Below are positions 1 through 5,346 of a DNA stretch of 5,799 bases, one piece after another (positions within the stretch are counted from its first letter, which is position 1; each line of letters begins with the position of its first letter). A program made the position numbers and the translations under genes. Source of the DNA: Burkholderiaceae bacterium (GTDB lineage: Bacteria > Pseudomonadota > Gammaproteobacteria > Burkholderiales > Burkholderiaceae); NCBI GenBank assembly GCA_022701845.1, contig JAKONS010000107.1, positions 1 to 5,799 on the forward strand. The letters run 5' to 3'. The notes beneath the pieces were generated by a model. That model did no database searches. It saw nothing but the letters and a program-made list of their open reading frames with translations, and was not told where the DNA came from.

Positions 1-1
1 C

Positions 2-133
2 GACGGTTCGGCGTTCAAGTCGAAGAACCACATACAAATCGCCGTCTGCCACAAGAATTCGATCAAGGGCTACTTTCTGCCGAGACAGGCGCAACCCGAT
101 CCACCTCGGCGCCGGAATCGGTCGGCGGTGTAA
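2..133 (+). CDS. C-terminal fragment of an unrecognised protein (5' end outside window)
   Basis: An open frame enters from the left edge and stops at TAA 131-133, leaving 43 residues with no start codon visible. The peptide begins DGSAFKSKNHIQIAVCHKNS, continues with IKGYFLPR, and ends in a basic, proline-rich tail (PPRRRNRSAV). The segment around KNHIQIAV...IKGYFLP looks like a beta-strand pair at the end of a folded domain, and the rest looks like a disordered tail. I do not recognise the family. GC of the first 60 bases is 31/60, clearly below the neighbouring minus-strand gene, so it may have a different history. It converges on the CoA-transferase gene with only 18 bp between the two stop codons, so it is not part of that operon. 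That this frame is coding is plausible but rests on composition and the neat stop only. Confidence 0.5.
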   Translation, partial: DGSAFKSKNHIQIAVCHKNSIKGYFLPRQAQPDPPRRRNRSAV

Positions 134-151
134 GGCACGCGCCGTCCCGGC

Positions 152-1378
152 CTAGATCACCCCCGCCGCCCGCAGCGCCCGCAGCTTCTCCACCGGAATG
201 TTCAGCAGCTGCGCGCAGACCTCGTCGGTGTGTTCGCCCAGGGCCGGCGGCGGGCGGTCGTAGCGCACCGGGGTTTCGGAGAAACGCAGCGGGTTGGCGA
301 TCTGGCGCAAGGTGCCGGTGGCGGCGAACGGCTGCTCGAACACCATGCCGCGGTGGCGCACCTGCGGGTCGGCGAAGGCTTCGGCGAAATCCTGGATCGG
401 CGCGCAGGGAATGCCGGCGGCCTGCAGCGCGGCCTGCCAGTCGGCGCGGCTGCGCTGCACCAGCACCGCCCGCATCGCGGCGACCAGGCTGTCGCGGTGG
501 GCCAGGCGGGCGAAATTGGTGGTGTAGCGCGGGTCGTCGGCCCATTCGGCATGGCCGAGGGCGGCGGCCAGGCGGCGGAACTGGCCGTCGTTGCCGCACA
601 GCACCACCAGCTGGCCGTCGGCGCAGTCGAAGGGCTGGTACGGCACCATGAAATGCGAGGCGGCGCCGATGCGCGCCGGCTGCACGCCGGTGGCCAGGTA
701 GCCCATCGACACATGCGAGGCTGCGGCCAGCTGGCCGTCGAGCAGCGAGACGTCGATGTGCTGGCCGCCGCAGGTGCCGGCCTGGCGCGCATACAGCGCG
801 CCCAGGATGCCGATCACCGCGTGGTAGCTGGCGGTGATGTCGGCCACCGAATAGCCGATGCGCTGCGGCCCGCCGCCGGGCGTGTCGTCGGGGTTGCCGG
901 TGATGCTCATCACGCCGCTCAGCGCCTGGAAGATCAGGTCGTAGCCCGGCTCCCGGGCGCGCGGGCCGGTCTGGCCGAAACCGGTGACCGAGCAGTAGAT
1001 AAGGCGCGGGTTCAGCGCATGCAGGGCGGCGTAGTCGAGGCCGTGGCGCTGCAGGTCGCCCACCTTGAAGTTCTCGACCAGCACGTCGGACTGCGCCGCC
1101 AGTGCCCGCACCATGTGCTGGCCCTCGGGCGTGGCGATGTCGATGGTGACCGAGCGCTTGCCACGGTTCATCGCCAGGAAGGGCGCGGTGAAATCGACCT
1201 CGCGGCCCTCGGCGTCGCGCACCCGGGCACCCTGGCCGCGCACCTCGTCGCCGGCGCCGGGGCGCTCGATCTTGATCACGTCGGCGCCGAAATCCGCCAG
1301 CATCTGGGTGGCGAACGGGCCGGCGAAGACGCGGCTCAGGTCGAGCACGCGGATGCCTTCGAGCAGGCGGGGTTTCAC
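152..1378 (-). CDS. Family III (CaiB/BaiF) CoA-transferase, second tandem copy
   Basis: Probable cytoplasmic enzyme that moves CoA from a donor thioester to a carboxylic acid. With the GTG start at 1378 it has 408 residues, the usual family length and close to its 406-residue neighbour. Family landmarks in order: LEGIRVLDLSRVFAGP (about 6-21), ADFGADVIKIERPG (28-41), NRGKRS (71-76), ENFKVGDL (102-109), GFGQTGP (133-139), GYD (145-147), GGGP (168-171) and VADITASY, whose Asp180 aligns with the acyl-carrying Asp169 of formyl-CoA transferase and CaiB. A GQHIDVSLLDG segment (about 205-215) and a C-terminal LGEHTDEV follow. The frame stays open upstream to GTG 1435 and GTG 1453, which would overlap the preceding gene by 17 or 35 nt, but homology starts only at about residue 5 of the form chosen here. 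None of the in-frame starts has a good Shine-Dalgarno sequence. It is the last gene of the minus-strand operon. Family is certain; substrate is unknown. Confidence 0.93.
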   Translation of the reverse strand: MKPRLLEGIRVLDLSRVFAGPFATQMLADFGADVIKIERPGAGDEVRGQGARVRDAEGREVDFTAPFLAMNRGKRSVTIDIATPEGQHMVRALAAQSDVLVENFKVGDLQRHGLDYAALHALNPRLIYCSVTGFGQTGPRAREPGYDLIFQALSGVMSITGNPDDTPGGGPQRIGYSVADITASYHAVIGILGALYARQAGTCGGQHIDVSLLDGQLAAASHVSMGYLATGVQPARIGAASHFMVPYQPFDCADGQLVVLCGNDGQFRRLAAALGHAEWADDPRYTTNFARLAHRDSLVAAMRAVLVQRSRADWQAALQAAGIPCAPIQDFAEAFADPQVRHRGMVFEQPFAATGTLRQIANPLRFSETPVRYDRPPPALGEHTDEVCAQLLNIPVEKLRALRAAGVI

Positions 1379-1419
1379 CGCGGCGGCGACATCGCCCCCG
1401 TCGGATGCGTCGGCCCCAT
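1375..1419 (-). other. 14-codon bridging frame between the two CoA-transferase genes
   Basis: The TGA of the upstream CoA-transferase (1421-1419) shares its A with an ATG (1419-1417), giving TGATG. That ATG has the best ribosome-binding site of the junction: AAGG at 1430-1427, 7 nt upstream. It is out of frame with the downstream CoA-transferase. It opens a 14-codon frame whose TGA (1377-1375) overlaps the GTG start of the downstream gene as GTGA. Either the ribosome is handed on by stop-start coupling through a mini-ORF, or one base is missing in the G-rich stretch at about 1393-1400. One extra G there would fuse this start in frame to the downstream gene. I cannot separate these from the sequence. 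Confidence 0.4.
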
Positions 1420-2639
1420 CAGACGACCTTGTCACGGCGCAGCGCGGCGACACCGTCGTCGTCGAGTTTCAGCACTTCCTTGAGCACCTCGTCGGTGTGT
1501 TCGCCCAGCAGCGGCGCGGCGCGGCCGTACTGGATCGGCGTGGCCGAGAAGCGCACCGGGTTGGCCACCTGCGGCACGCTGCCGATCTGGCTGTGCGGCA
1601 GCTCCATGCGCATCTCGCGGTGCACGATCTGCGGGTCGGCGAAGACATCGGCGAAGTCGTTGATCGGGCCGGTCGGCACGCCGGCGGCGTCGAACTCGGC
1701 ATGCCAGGTCTTCACCGGCCGGGTGGCCAGCACCGCGGCGAGTTGCGGCACCAGCGCCAGCCGGTGCTTCGCGCGCATCGGGTTGGTGGCGAAACGCTCG
1801 TCCATCGGCAGTTCCGGCAGGCCGAGCACCCGGCAGAAGGCGACGAACTGGGTGTCGTTGCCCACCGCCACCACGATCTGGCCGTCGGCGCAGTCGAAGG
1901 ACTGCCAGGGGCAGGTGATCGGCGAGGCGTTGCCTAGGCGCGGCGGCTGCTCGCCGGAGACCAGATACATCATCGCCACATGCGAGATGGCCGCCACCTG
2001 CGAGTCGAGCAGCGCCAGGTCGATATGCTGGCCGGTGCCAGACACCATGTCGCGCTGGCGCAGCGCGGCCAGGATGGCGCTCACCGCATAGAAGCCGGCA
2101 GTGATGTCGCCCACCGAGAACCCCACCCGCATCGGGCCGCCGCCGGGCTCGCCGTCGGCATGGCCGGTGATGCTCATCAGGCCGCTCATCGACTGGAACA
2201 GCGGGTCGTAGCCGGGCAGGTGGCGGTAGGGGCCGGTCTGGCCGAAACCGCTGATCGAGCAGTACACCAGCCGCGGGTTGACCGCCGCCAGCGCGGCGTA
2301 GTCGAGGCCGTAGCGGGCCAGGTCGCCGGCCTTGAAGTTCTCGATGACGATGTCGCACTGCTGCGCCAGCTCGCGGATCAGCGCCTGGCCCTCGGGCCGC
2401 GACATGTCGACGGTGATCGAGCGCTTGCCCCGGTTCATCGCCAGGAAGGAAGACGTCTCGCGGGTCTCGTTGCCGTCGGCATCCTTGGCGCGCAGGCCCT
2501 GGTGGCGCACGTCGTCGCCCTTGCCGGGCCGCTCGACCTTGATCACGTCGGCGCCGAAATCGGCCAGCATCTGCGCGGCCCACGGCCCGGAAAAAACGCG
2601 GCTCAGGTCGAGGACCCGCACACCGGATAAACACGTCAT
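1419..2639 (-). CDS. Family III (CaiB/BaiF) CoA-transferase, first tandem copy
   Basis: A 406-residue CoA-transferase of the formyl-CoA transferase/CaiB/BaiF family, cytoplasmic, expected to transfer CoA between carboxylates through an aspartyl-CoA anhydride intermediate. Visible landmarks: GVRVLDLSRVFSGP (6-19), ADFGADVIKVERPG (26-39), NRGKRS (69-74), IENFKAGDL (99-107), GFGQTGP (131-137), LPGYD (141-145), GGGP (166-169) and VGDITAG (176-182). Asp178 in VGDITAG is the probable nucleophile, aligned with Asp169 of the characterised enzymes. GTGQHIDLALLDS (201-213) and LGEHTDEV near the C-terminus complete the fold. The ATG at 2639 is preceded by GAGGAA at 6 nt. The gene lies 34 nt after the solute-binding protein gene and overlaps or abuts the second CoA-transferase. 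By hand alignment the two paralogues match at 93 of 134 positions over their N-terminal third and less towards the C-terminus, so this is an old tandem duplication. The acid used is unknown. Confidence 0.95.
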   Translation of the reverse strand: MTCLSGVRVLDLSRVFSGPWAAQMLADFGADVIKVERPGKGDDVRHQGLRAKDADGNETRETSSFLAMNRGKRSITVDMSRPEGQALIRELAQQCDIVIENFKAGDLARYGLDYAALAAVNPRLVYCSISGFGQTGPYRHLPGYDPLFQSMSGLMSITGHADGEPGGGPMRVGFSVGDITAGFYAVSAILAALRQRDMVSGTGQHIDLALLDSQVAAISHVAMMYLVSGEQPPRLGNASPITCPWQSFDCADGQIVVAVGNDTQFVAFCRVLGLPELPMDERFATNPMRAKHRLALVPQLAAVLATRPVKTWHAEFDAAGVPTGPINDFADVFADPQIVHREMRMELPHSQIGSVPQVANPVRFSATPIQYGRAAPLLGEHTDEVLKEVLKLDDDGVAALRRDKVV

Positions 2640-2645
2640 GGAAAC

Positions 2646-2651
2646 TTCCTC
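2646..2651 (-). promoter_or_regulatory. Ribosome binding site of the first CoA-transferase gene
   Basis: GAGGAA on the minus strand, 6 nt before the ATG at 2639. It supports that start and shows the gene has its own ribosome entry site inside the operon. Confidence 0.7.
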
Positions 2652-2673
2652 GAGGTCCTGTGGAAAAAAGCGC

Positions 2674-3693
2674 TCATTCCTCGAACTTGAGGCCCGAGGC
2701 GGTGATGGTGTCGCCCCACTTCTTGCGTTCGGCGACGATGAAGCGGCCGACGGTGGCCGCGTCCATGGTGCGCATGCTCATGCCCTGGGCGGCGAACTGG
2801 CGCTGCACCTCCGGGTCGGCATGCACCTTGGCGATGGCCGCGGAGAGCTGGTCGACGATGGCCCTGGGCGTCTTGGCCGGCGCGGTCATGGCGTACCAGA
2901 GCTCGGCCTCGAAGCCCGGCAGGCCCTGCTCGGCCACCGTCGGCGCGTCGGGTATCGCCGCGGAGCGCTTGGCGCCGGTGGTCGCCAGGATCTTGAAGGA
3001 CTTGGCCGCCACGAACGGCATGATCCCGGTGACGGTGCTCATCGCCAGATCGATCTGGCCGCCCAGCAGGTCGGCCGTCAAGGGCGCGTCGCCCTTGTAG
3101 GGCACATGCAGCAGGTCGATGCCGGCCTGGCGCTTGAGTTGCTCGATGGCCAGCTGGCCGGGCACGCCGGAGGAGCCGATGCTGAGCTTGCCGGGCCGGG
3201 TCTTGGCCAGCGCGACCAGGTCGGTCAGCGACTGCACCGGCAGCTTGTTGTTGGCGATGATCACCAGCGGCATGCCGCCCATGAAGCCGATCGGCGTGAG
3301 GTCCTTGGCGGCGTCGTAGGGCAGCTTGCGGCCCATCGCCGGCAGCAGCACCTGCGGGCCGAGCGAGGTCACGCCGAGGGTGTAGCCGTCCGGCTCGGCA
3401 TGCGCCACGAGGTTGATGCCGAGCGCGCCGCCGCCGCCGGCCCGGTTGTCGATCACCAGGCCCTGGCCGAGCACCGGCTGCAGCGCGTTGGCCAGCTCCC
3501 GCGACAGGATGTCGGCCGAGCCCGCCGCCGGGAACGGCACCACCAGCCGCATGGCGCGCGCCGGGTAGGCCGGCCCGGCGGCGCGCGCTAGGGGCGCACC
3601 GGCCAGCAGCGCACCGGCGGCGAACGCCTGCAGCAGCGCGCGGCGGCCGCTGCGATCGGGGTGCAGGGCGGGAACGAAGGTCGTCGAATGCAT
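2674..3693 (-). CDS. Bug/TctC family periplasmic solute-binding protein
   Basis: Extracytoplasmic receptor of the tripartite tricarboxylate transporter type, 339 residues, the normal family length. Residues 1-39 form an export signal: a twin-arginine-like SGRRALLQ (15-22), a hydrophobic stretch AFAAGALLAGAPL and a likely cleavage after ARA near residue 38. Mature-protein landmarks are MRLVVPFPAAGSADILSREL (48-67), LGQGLVIDNRAGGGGALG (75-92), PDGYTLGV (101-108), LPYDAAKDLTPI (124-135), HVPYKGDAPLTADLLGGQID (196-215) and APTVAEQGLPG (250-260). The family binds carboxylates or other small organic acids between two lobes. The start is fixed by AGGAGA 7 nt before the ATG; the frame stays open far upstream, but that stretch lies antisense to the crotonase gene. 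It is the first gene of the minus-strand operon, 34 nt before the CoA-transferases, which suggests it binds the acid they activate. No TctA or TctB membrane gene is present in the window, common for this family. Ligand unknown. Confidence 0.95.
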   Translation of the reverse strand: MHSTTFVPALHPDRSGRRALLQAFAAGALLAGAPLARAAGPAYPARAMRLVVPFPAAGSADILSRELANALQPVLGQGLVIDNRAGGGGALGINLVAHAEPDGYTLGVTSLGPQVLLPAMGRKLPYDAAKDLTPIGFMGGMPLVIIANNKLPVQSLTDLVALAKTRPGKLSIGSSGVPGQLAIEQLKRQAGIDLLHVPYKGDAPLTADLLGGQIDLAMSTVTGIMPFVAAKSFKILATTGAKRSAAIPDAPTVAEQGLPGFEAELWYAMTAPAKTPRAIVDQLSAAIAKVHADPEVQRQFAAQGMSMRTMDAATVGRFIVAERKKWGDTITASGLKFEE

Positions 3694-3700
3694 GGGTTTG

Positions 3701-3706
3701 TCTCCT
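3701..3706 (-). promoter_or_regulatory. Ribosome binding site of the solute-binding protein gene
   Basis: AGGAGA on the minus strand, 7 nt from the ATG at 3693. It decides the start codon against the much longer open frame that continues upstream. Confidence 0.8.
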
Positions 3707-3768
3707 GGGTTGCCGCGCCGTGCGTGCGGTGCCGGCGCTTGGTGTTGTCGCCCGAGGGTAGGCGCAGG

Positions 3769-3787
3769 CGGGTGGCGGCACCACCCG
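3769..3787. repeat. Perfect 7-bp inverted repeat in the divergent intergenic region
   Basis: CGGGTGG (3769-3775), loop CGGCA, CCACCCG (3781-3787). It lies about 76 nt upstream of the solute-binding protein ATG and about 130 nt upstream of the crotonase ATG, just downstream of the candidate minus-strand promoter. It could be a regulator-binding site shared by both operons or a hairpin in the leader of the minus-strand transcript. In DNA this GC-rich, some short palindromes occur by chance, so the role is inferred. Confidence 0.4.
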
Positions 3788-3806
3788 TCCGAAACCGCAA
3801 AGCTGA

Positions 3807-3835
3807 TATGTATGGCGGCGGCCCGCCCGGCACAA
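3807..3835 (-). promoter_or_regulatory. Candidate sigma-70-like promoter for the minus-strand operon
   Basis: On the minus strand, TTGTGC (3835-3830) is followed after exactly 17 nt by TACATA (3812-3807). The -35 matches consensus at 4 positions and the -10 at 3. This is the only A/T-rich patch (around 3803-3814) in an otherwise very GC-rich intergenic region, which raises its weight. It implies a leader of roughly 105 nt before the solute-binding protein gene, containing the inverted repeat at 3769-3787. Weak -10 match, so provisional. No convincing plus-strand promoter for the crotonase gene was found. Confidence 0.3.
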
Positions 3836-3905
3836 CAGAATCGACCCTGATCCCGCCGCCGGTGCCGCCCCTGCGCGGCCGGGTTCCCCGACCAGAACGA
3901 CATGC

Positions 3906-3910
3906 GGAGA
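3906..3910 (+). promoter_or_regulatory. Ribosome binding site deciding the crotonase start
   Basis: GGAGA, 9 nt before the ATG at 3920. The alternative in-frame ATG at 3902 has no Shine-Dalgarno sequence upstream (CCAGAACGAC), so 3920 is preferred. Confidence 0.65.
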
Positions 3911-3919
3911 CAAGACGCC

Positions 3920-4735
3920 ATGCACGATGCCCCGGCCCCCACCGACGCCGCCTCCGGCGACCTGCTGGAAACCCGCCACGACGGCGTCGCCACCTTGACC
4001 CTGAACCGCCCGGAGCGGCTGAACGCGCTGTCGCCCGGCATCGTCGGCGGCCTGCTGGAGGCCCTGCCCCGCCTGGGCGCCGACCCCGCGGTACGCGCCA
4101 TCGTGCTGACCGGCACCGGCCGCGCCTTTTGCGCCGGCGGCGACATGAAGGCCATGGCCGCGCGGGCCGACCGCGGCGTCGAGGAGCGCATCGCCGAACT
4201 GCGGGTCTCCCACGCGGTGCCGCTGGCGATCGCCCGCTCGCCCAAGCTGGTGGTGGCCCGCCTCAACGGCCTGGCGGTGGGCGCCGGGCTGTCGCTGGCG
4301 CTGGCCTGCGATTTCCGGGTGGCGACCCGGTCGGCACGGCTGACCACCGCGTTCGCCGGCGTGGCGCTGTCGGGCGACTGGGGCGGCGCGTGGATGCTGA
4401 CCCGGCTGGTCGGCGCTGCGCGGGCGCGGGAGCTGTACCTGCTGGGCGAATCGCTAGATGCCGATGCGGCGCTGGGCTGCGGGCTGCTGACCCGGGTGTT
4501 CGACGACGCGGATTTCGATGCCGGGGCGGCCGACTTCGCCGCCACCCTGGCGCGGGGGCCGACGCTGGCGTACGGCTATATGAAGCAGAACCTGCTGGCG
4601 GCGGAGACGGTCGGGTTCGCCGAGTTGCTCGACCTGGAGGCGAGCCATACCGCGCGCACCGGGCTGAGCGAGGACCACCGGGAGGCGGTGCGCGCCTTTG
4701 CGGAGAAGCGGCGGCCGGTGTTCGGCGGGCGTTGA
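3920..4735 (+). CDS. Enoyl-CoA hydratase/isomerase (crotonase) family protein, PaaG-like
   Basis: A 271-residue cytoplasmic crotonase-fold enzyme acting on an acyl-CoA. The start region VATLTLNRPERLNAL (23-37) and GTGRAFCAGGDM (65-76) give the CoA-binding and first oxyanion-hole segments; NGLAVGAGLSLALACDF (116-132) gives the second. The two glutamates that catalyse hydration in classical enoyl-CoA hydratase (rat Glu144 and Glu164) align with Ser and Phe here. Instead SGDWGG (151-156) places Asp153 where PaaG has its catalytic aspartate (PDCGG in E. coli PaaG). The C-terminal part (LVGAARARELYLLGESLDAD, then MKQNLL, and EDHREAVRAFAEKRRPVFGG) also tracks PaaG closely. It is therefore more likely an enoyl-CoA or epoxyacyl-CoA isomerase than a hydratase. 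It is transcribed divergently from the CoA-transferase operon and followed 44 nt later by the MaoC gene, probably as one operon. No other phenylacetate genes are visible, so PaaG function itself is not claimed. Confidence 0.92.
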   Translation: MHDAPAPTDAASGDLLETRHDGVATLTLNRPERLNALSPGIVGGLLEALPRLGADPAVRAIVLTGTGRAFCAGGDMKAMAARADRGVEERIAELRVSHAVPLAIARSPKLVVARLNGLAVGAGLSLALACDFRVATRSARLTTAFAGVALSGDWGGAWMLTRLVGAARARELYLLGESLDADAALGCGLLTRVFDDADFDAGAADFAATLARGPTLAYGYMKQNLLAAETVGFAELLDLEASHTARTGLSEDHREAVRAFAEKRRPVFGGR

Positions 4736-4739
4736 GTCG

Positions 4740-4768
4740 TTCCTTTTTTCTTCCTTTCTTTCCTTTTT
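4740..4768 (+). other. 29-nt uninterrupted pyrimidine tract between crotonase and MaoC genes
   Basis: Every base from 4740 to 4768 is C or T, in a region where the surrounding DNA is GC-rich and mixed. It starts 4 nt after the crotonase stop and ends against the AGGAG of the next gene. Bases 4751-4765 form a perfect mirror repeat, TTCCTTT-C-TTTCCTT. In mRNA it is an unstructured U-rich leader, the kind that ribosomal protein S1 favours; in DNA it could form a triplex. Both roles are inference. Confidence 0.5.
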
Positions 4769-4773
4769 AGGAG
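4769..4773 (+). promoter_or_regulatory. Ribosome binding site of the MaoC gene
   Basis: AGGAG directly after the pyrimidine tract and 6 nt before the ATG at 4780. A strong site that fixes the start. Confidence 0.75.
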
Positions 4774-4779
4774 CTCGCC

Positions 4780-5238
4780 ATGGTCGTGCTGCAGACGCCG
4801 TCGGATTTTTTGTCGTATGTGGGGCAAACGCTGGGGACCAGCGGGTGGATGACGATCGATCAGGGGCGGATCGATGCCTTCGCGCAGGCGACGGGGGATG
4901 ACTTCTGGATCCACGTGGATGTGGAGCGGGCGGCGCGGGAGATGCCCGGGGGGCGGACGATCGCGCACGGGTTGATGGTGCTGGGGCTGGTGCCGATGCT
5001 GCAGCGGGAGATTTTTCGGGTGGAGCGGCGGGGGAAGGGGTTGAATTACGGGTCGGATCGGGTGCGGTATACGGCGCAGGTGCCGGTGGGGTCTCGGGTT
5101 CGCCTGCGGCAGGCTGTTAAGGCTGCTGAGGTTGTGGCTTCTGGCACTCGGGTGATTACTGAGTGTGTTATTGAGTTGGAGGGGAGTGAGCGGCCGGCTG
5201 TGGTGGCTGAGTTTATTTTGCTGTTGCAGGAGGGGTGA
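4780..5238 (+). CDS. MaoC-like (R)-specific enoyl-CoA hydratase
   Basis: A 152-residue single hotdog-domain protein of the MaoC/hydratase-2 type, expected to add water to a trans-2-enoyl-CoA to give the (R)-3-hydroxyacyl-CoA, or the reverse. The hydratase-2 motif is complete: ATGDDFWIHVD (37-47), then ERAAREMPGGRTIAHGLMVL (49-68). Asp40 and His45 fall at the same residue numbers as the catalytic pair of Mycobacterium tuberculosis Rv0130, and the whole layout and length match that short single-domain group. The protein usually works as a dimer in the cytoplasm. It sits 44 nt after the crotonase gene, so both probably act on the same CoA thioester. Codon choice shifts inside the gene: the first two thirds use GCG, CGG and GTG, while roughly the last 40 codons use many GCT, GTT, ACT, ATT and TTG codons. 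The coding strand is also markedly G-rich over C. A strong run of Gs covers the stop codon. Confidence 0.93.
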   Translation: MVVLQTPSDFLSYVGQTLGTSGWMTIDQGRIDAFAQATGDDFWIHVDVERAAREMPGGRTIAHGLMVLGLVPMLQREIFRVERRGKGLNYGSDRVRYTAQVPVGSRVRLRQAVKAAEVVASGTRVITECVIELEGSERPAVVAEFILLLQEG

Positions 5239-5256
5239 GGGGGTTTTGGGGGTGGG
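5232..5256 (+). other. Putative G-quadruplex overlapping the MaoC stop codon
   Basis: Four runs of at least three Gs lie within 25 nt: GGGG (5232-5235), GGGGG (5239-5243), GGGGG (5248-5252) and GGG (5254-5256), with loops of 3, 4 and 1 nt. The TGA stop (5236-5238) is the first loop. The runs are on the coding strand, so the motif exists in mRNA as well as DNA. It meets the usual four-tract pattern; folding is not shown. Confidence 0.45.
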
Positions 5257-5289
5257 TCTTGGTTTTTATTTGGTTTTTTGATTGAGTAG

Positions 5290-5311
5290 CTGGGGGCTTG
5301 CGCGCCCCCAG
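5290..5311 (+). terminator. GC-rich stem-loop downstream of the MaoC gene, possible terminator
   Basis: CTGGGGGC (5290-5297), loop TTGCGC, GCCCCCAG (5304-5311): a perfect 8-bp stem, 51 nt after the MaoC stop. No T-run follows directly; the T-rich CTTTCTTTTT begins about 12 nt later, so it is not a textbook intrinsic terminator. It may instead be the outer edge of the repeat cluster to its right. It is the best candidate 3' end for the plus-strand operon. Confidence 0.4.
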
Positions 5312-5323
5312 ACCCGCGGTAAC

Positions 5324-5346
5324 TTTCTTTTTCGCAAAAAAAGAAA
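5324..5346. repeat. A/T-rich hairpin, TTTCTTTTT / AAAAAGAAA
   Basis: TTTCTTTTT (5324-5332), loop CGCAA, AAAAAGAAA (5338-5346), perfect 9-bp arms, followed by a further AAAGAAAA at 5353-5360 that could pair alternatively. I recall very similar TTTCTTTT...AAAAGAAA hairpins scattered between genes of Burkholderiales and Xanthomonas, so it is probably a dispersed intergenic repeat; that resemblance is from memory and not checked. It could act as a terminator in either direction. Confidence 0.45.

Noticed and set aside
230..1483. Long plus-strand open frame (417 codons) across the second CoA-transferase gene
   Set aside because: It is antisense to a gene with clear CaiB/BaiF motifs. Long antisense frames are expected in GC-rich DNA, and its peptide is a low-complexity G/A/R/H mix with no domain.
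2332..3591. Long plus-strand open frame (419 codons) across the solute-binding protein gene
   Set aside because: Antisense shadow of the Bug/TctC gene; biased composition and no recognisable motif.
3902..3919. Upstream ATG for the crotonase gene
   Set aside because: No ribosome-binding sequence before 3902, whereas GGAGA precedes 3920 at 9 nt. It adds only six residues with no family match.
3694..4545. N-terminal extension of the solute-binding protein frame through the crotonase gene
   Set aside because: The extra residues would sit before a normal signal peptide and lie antisense to the crotonase gene. A good ribosome site marks the start at 3693.
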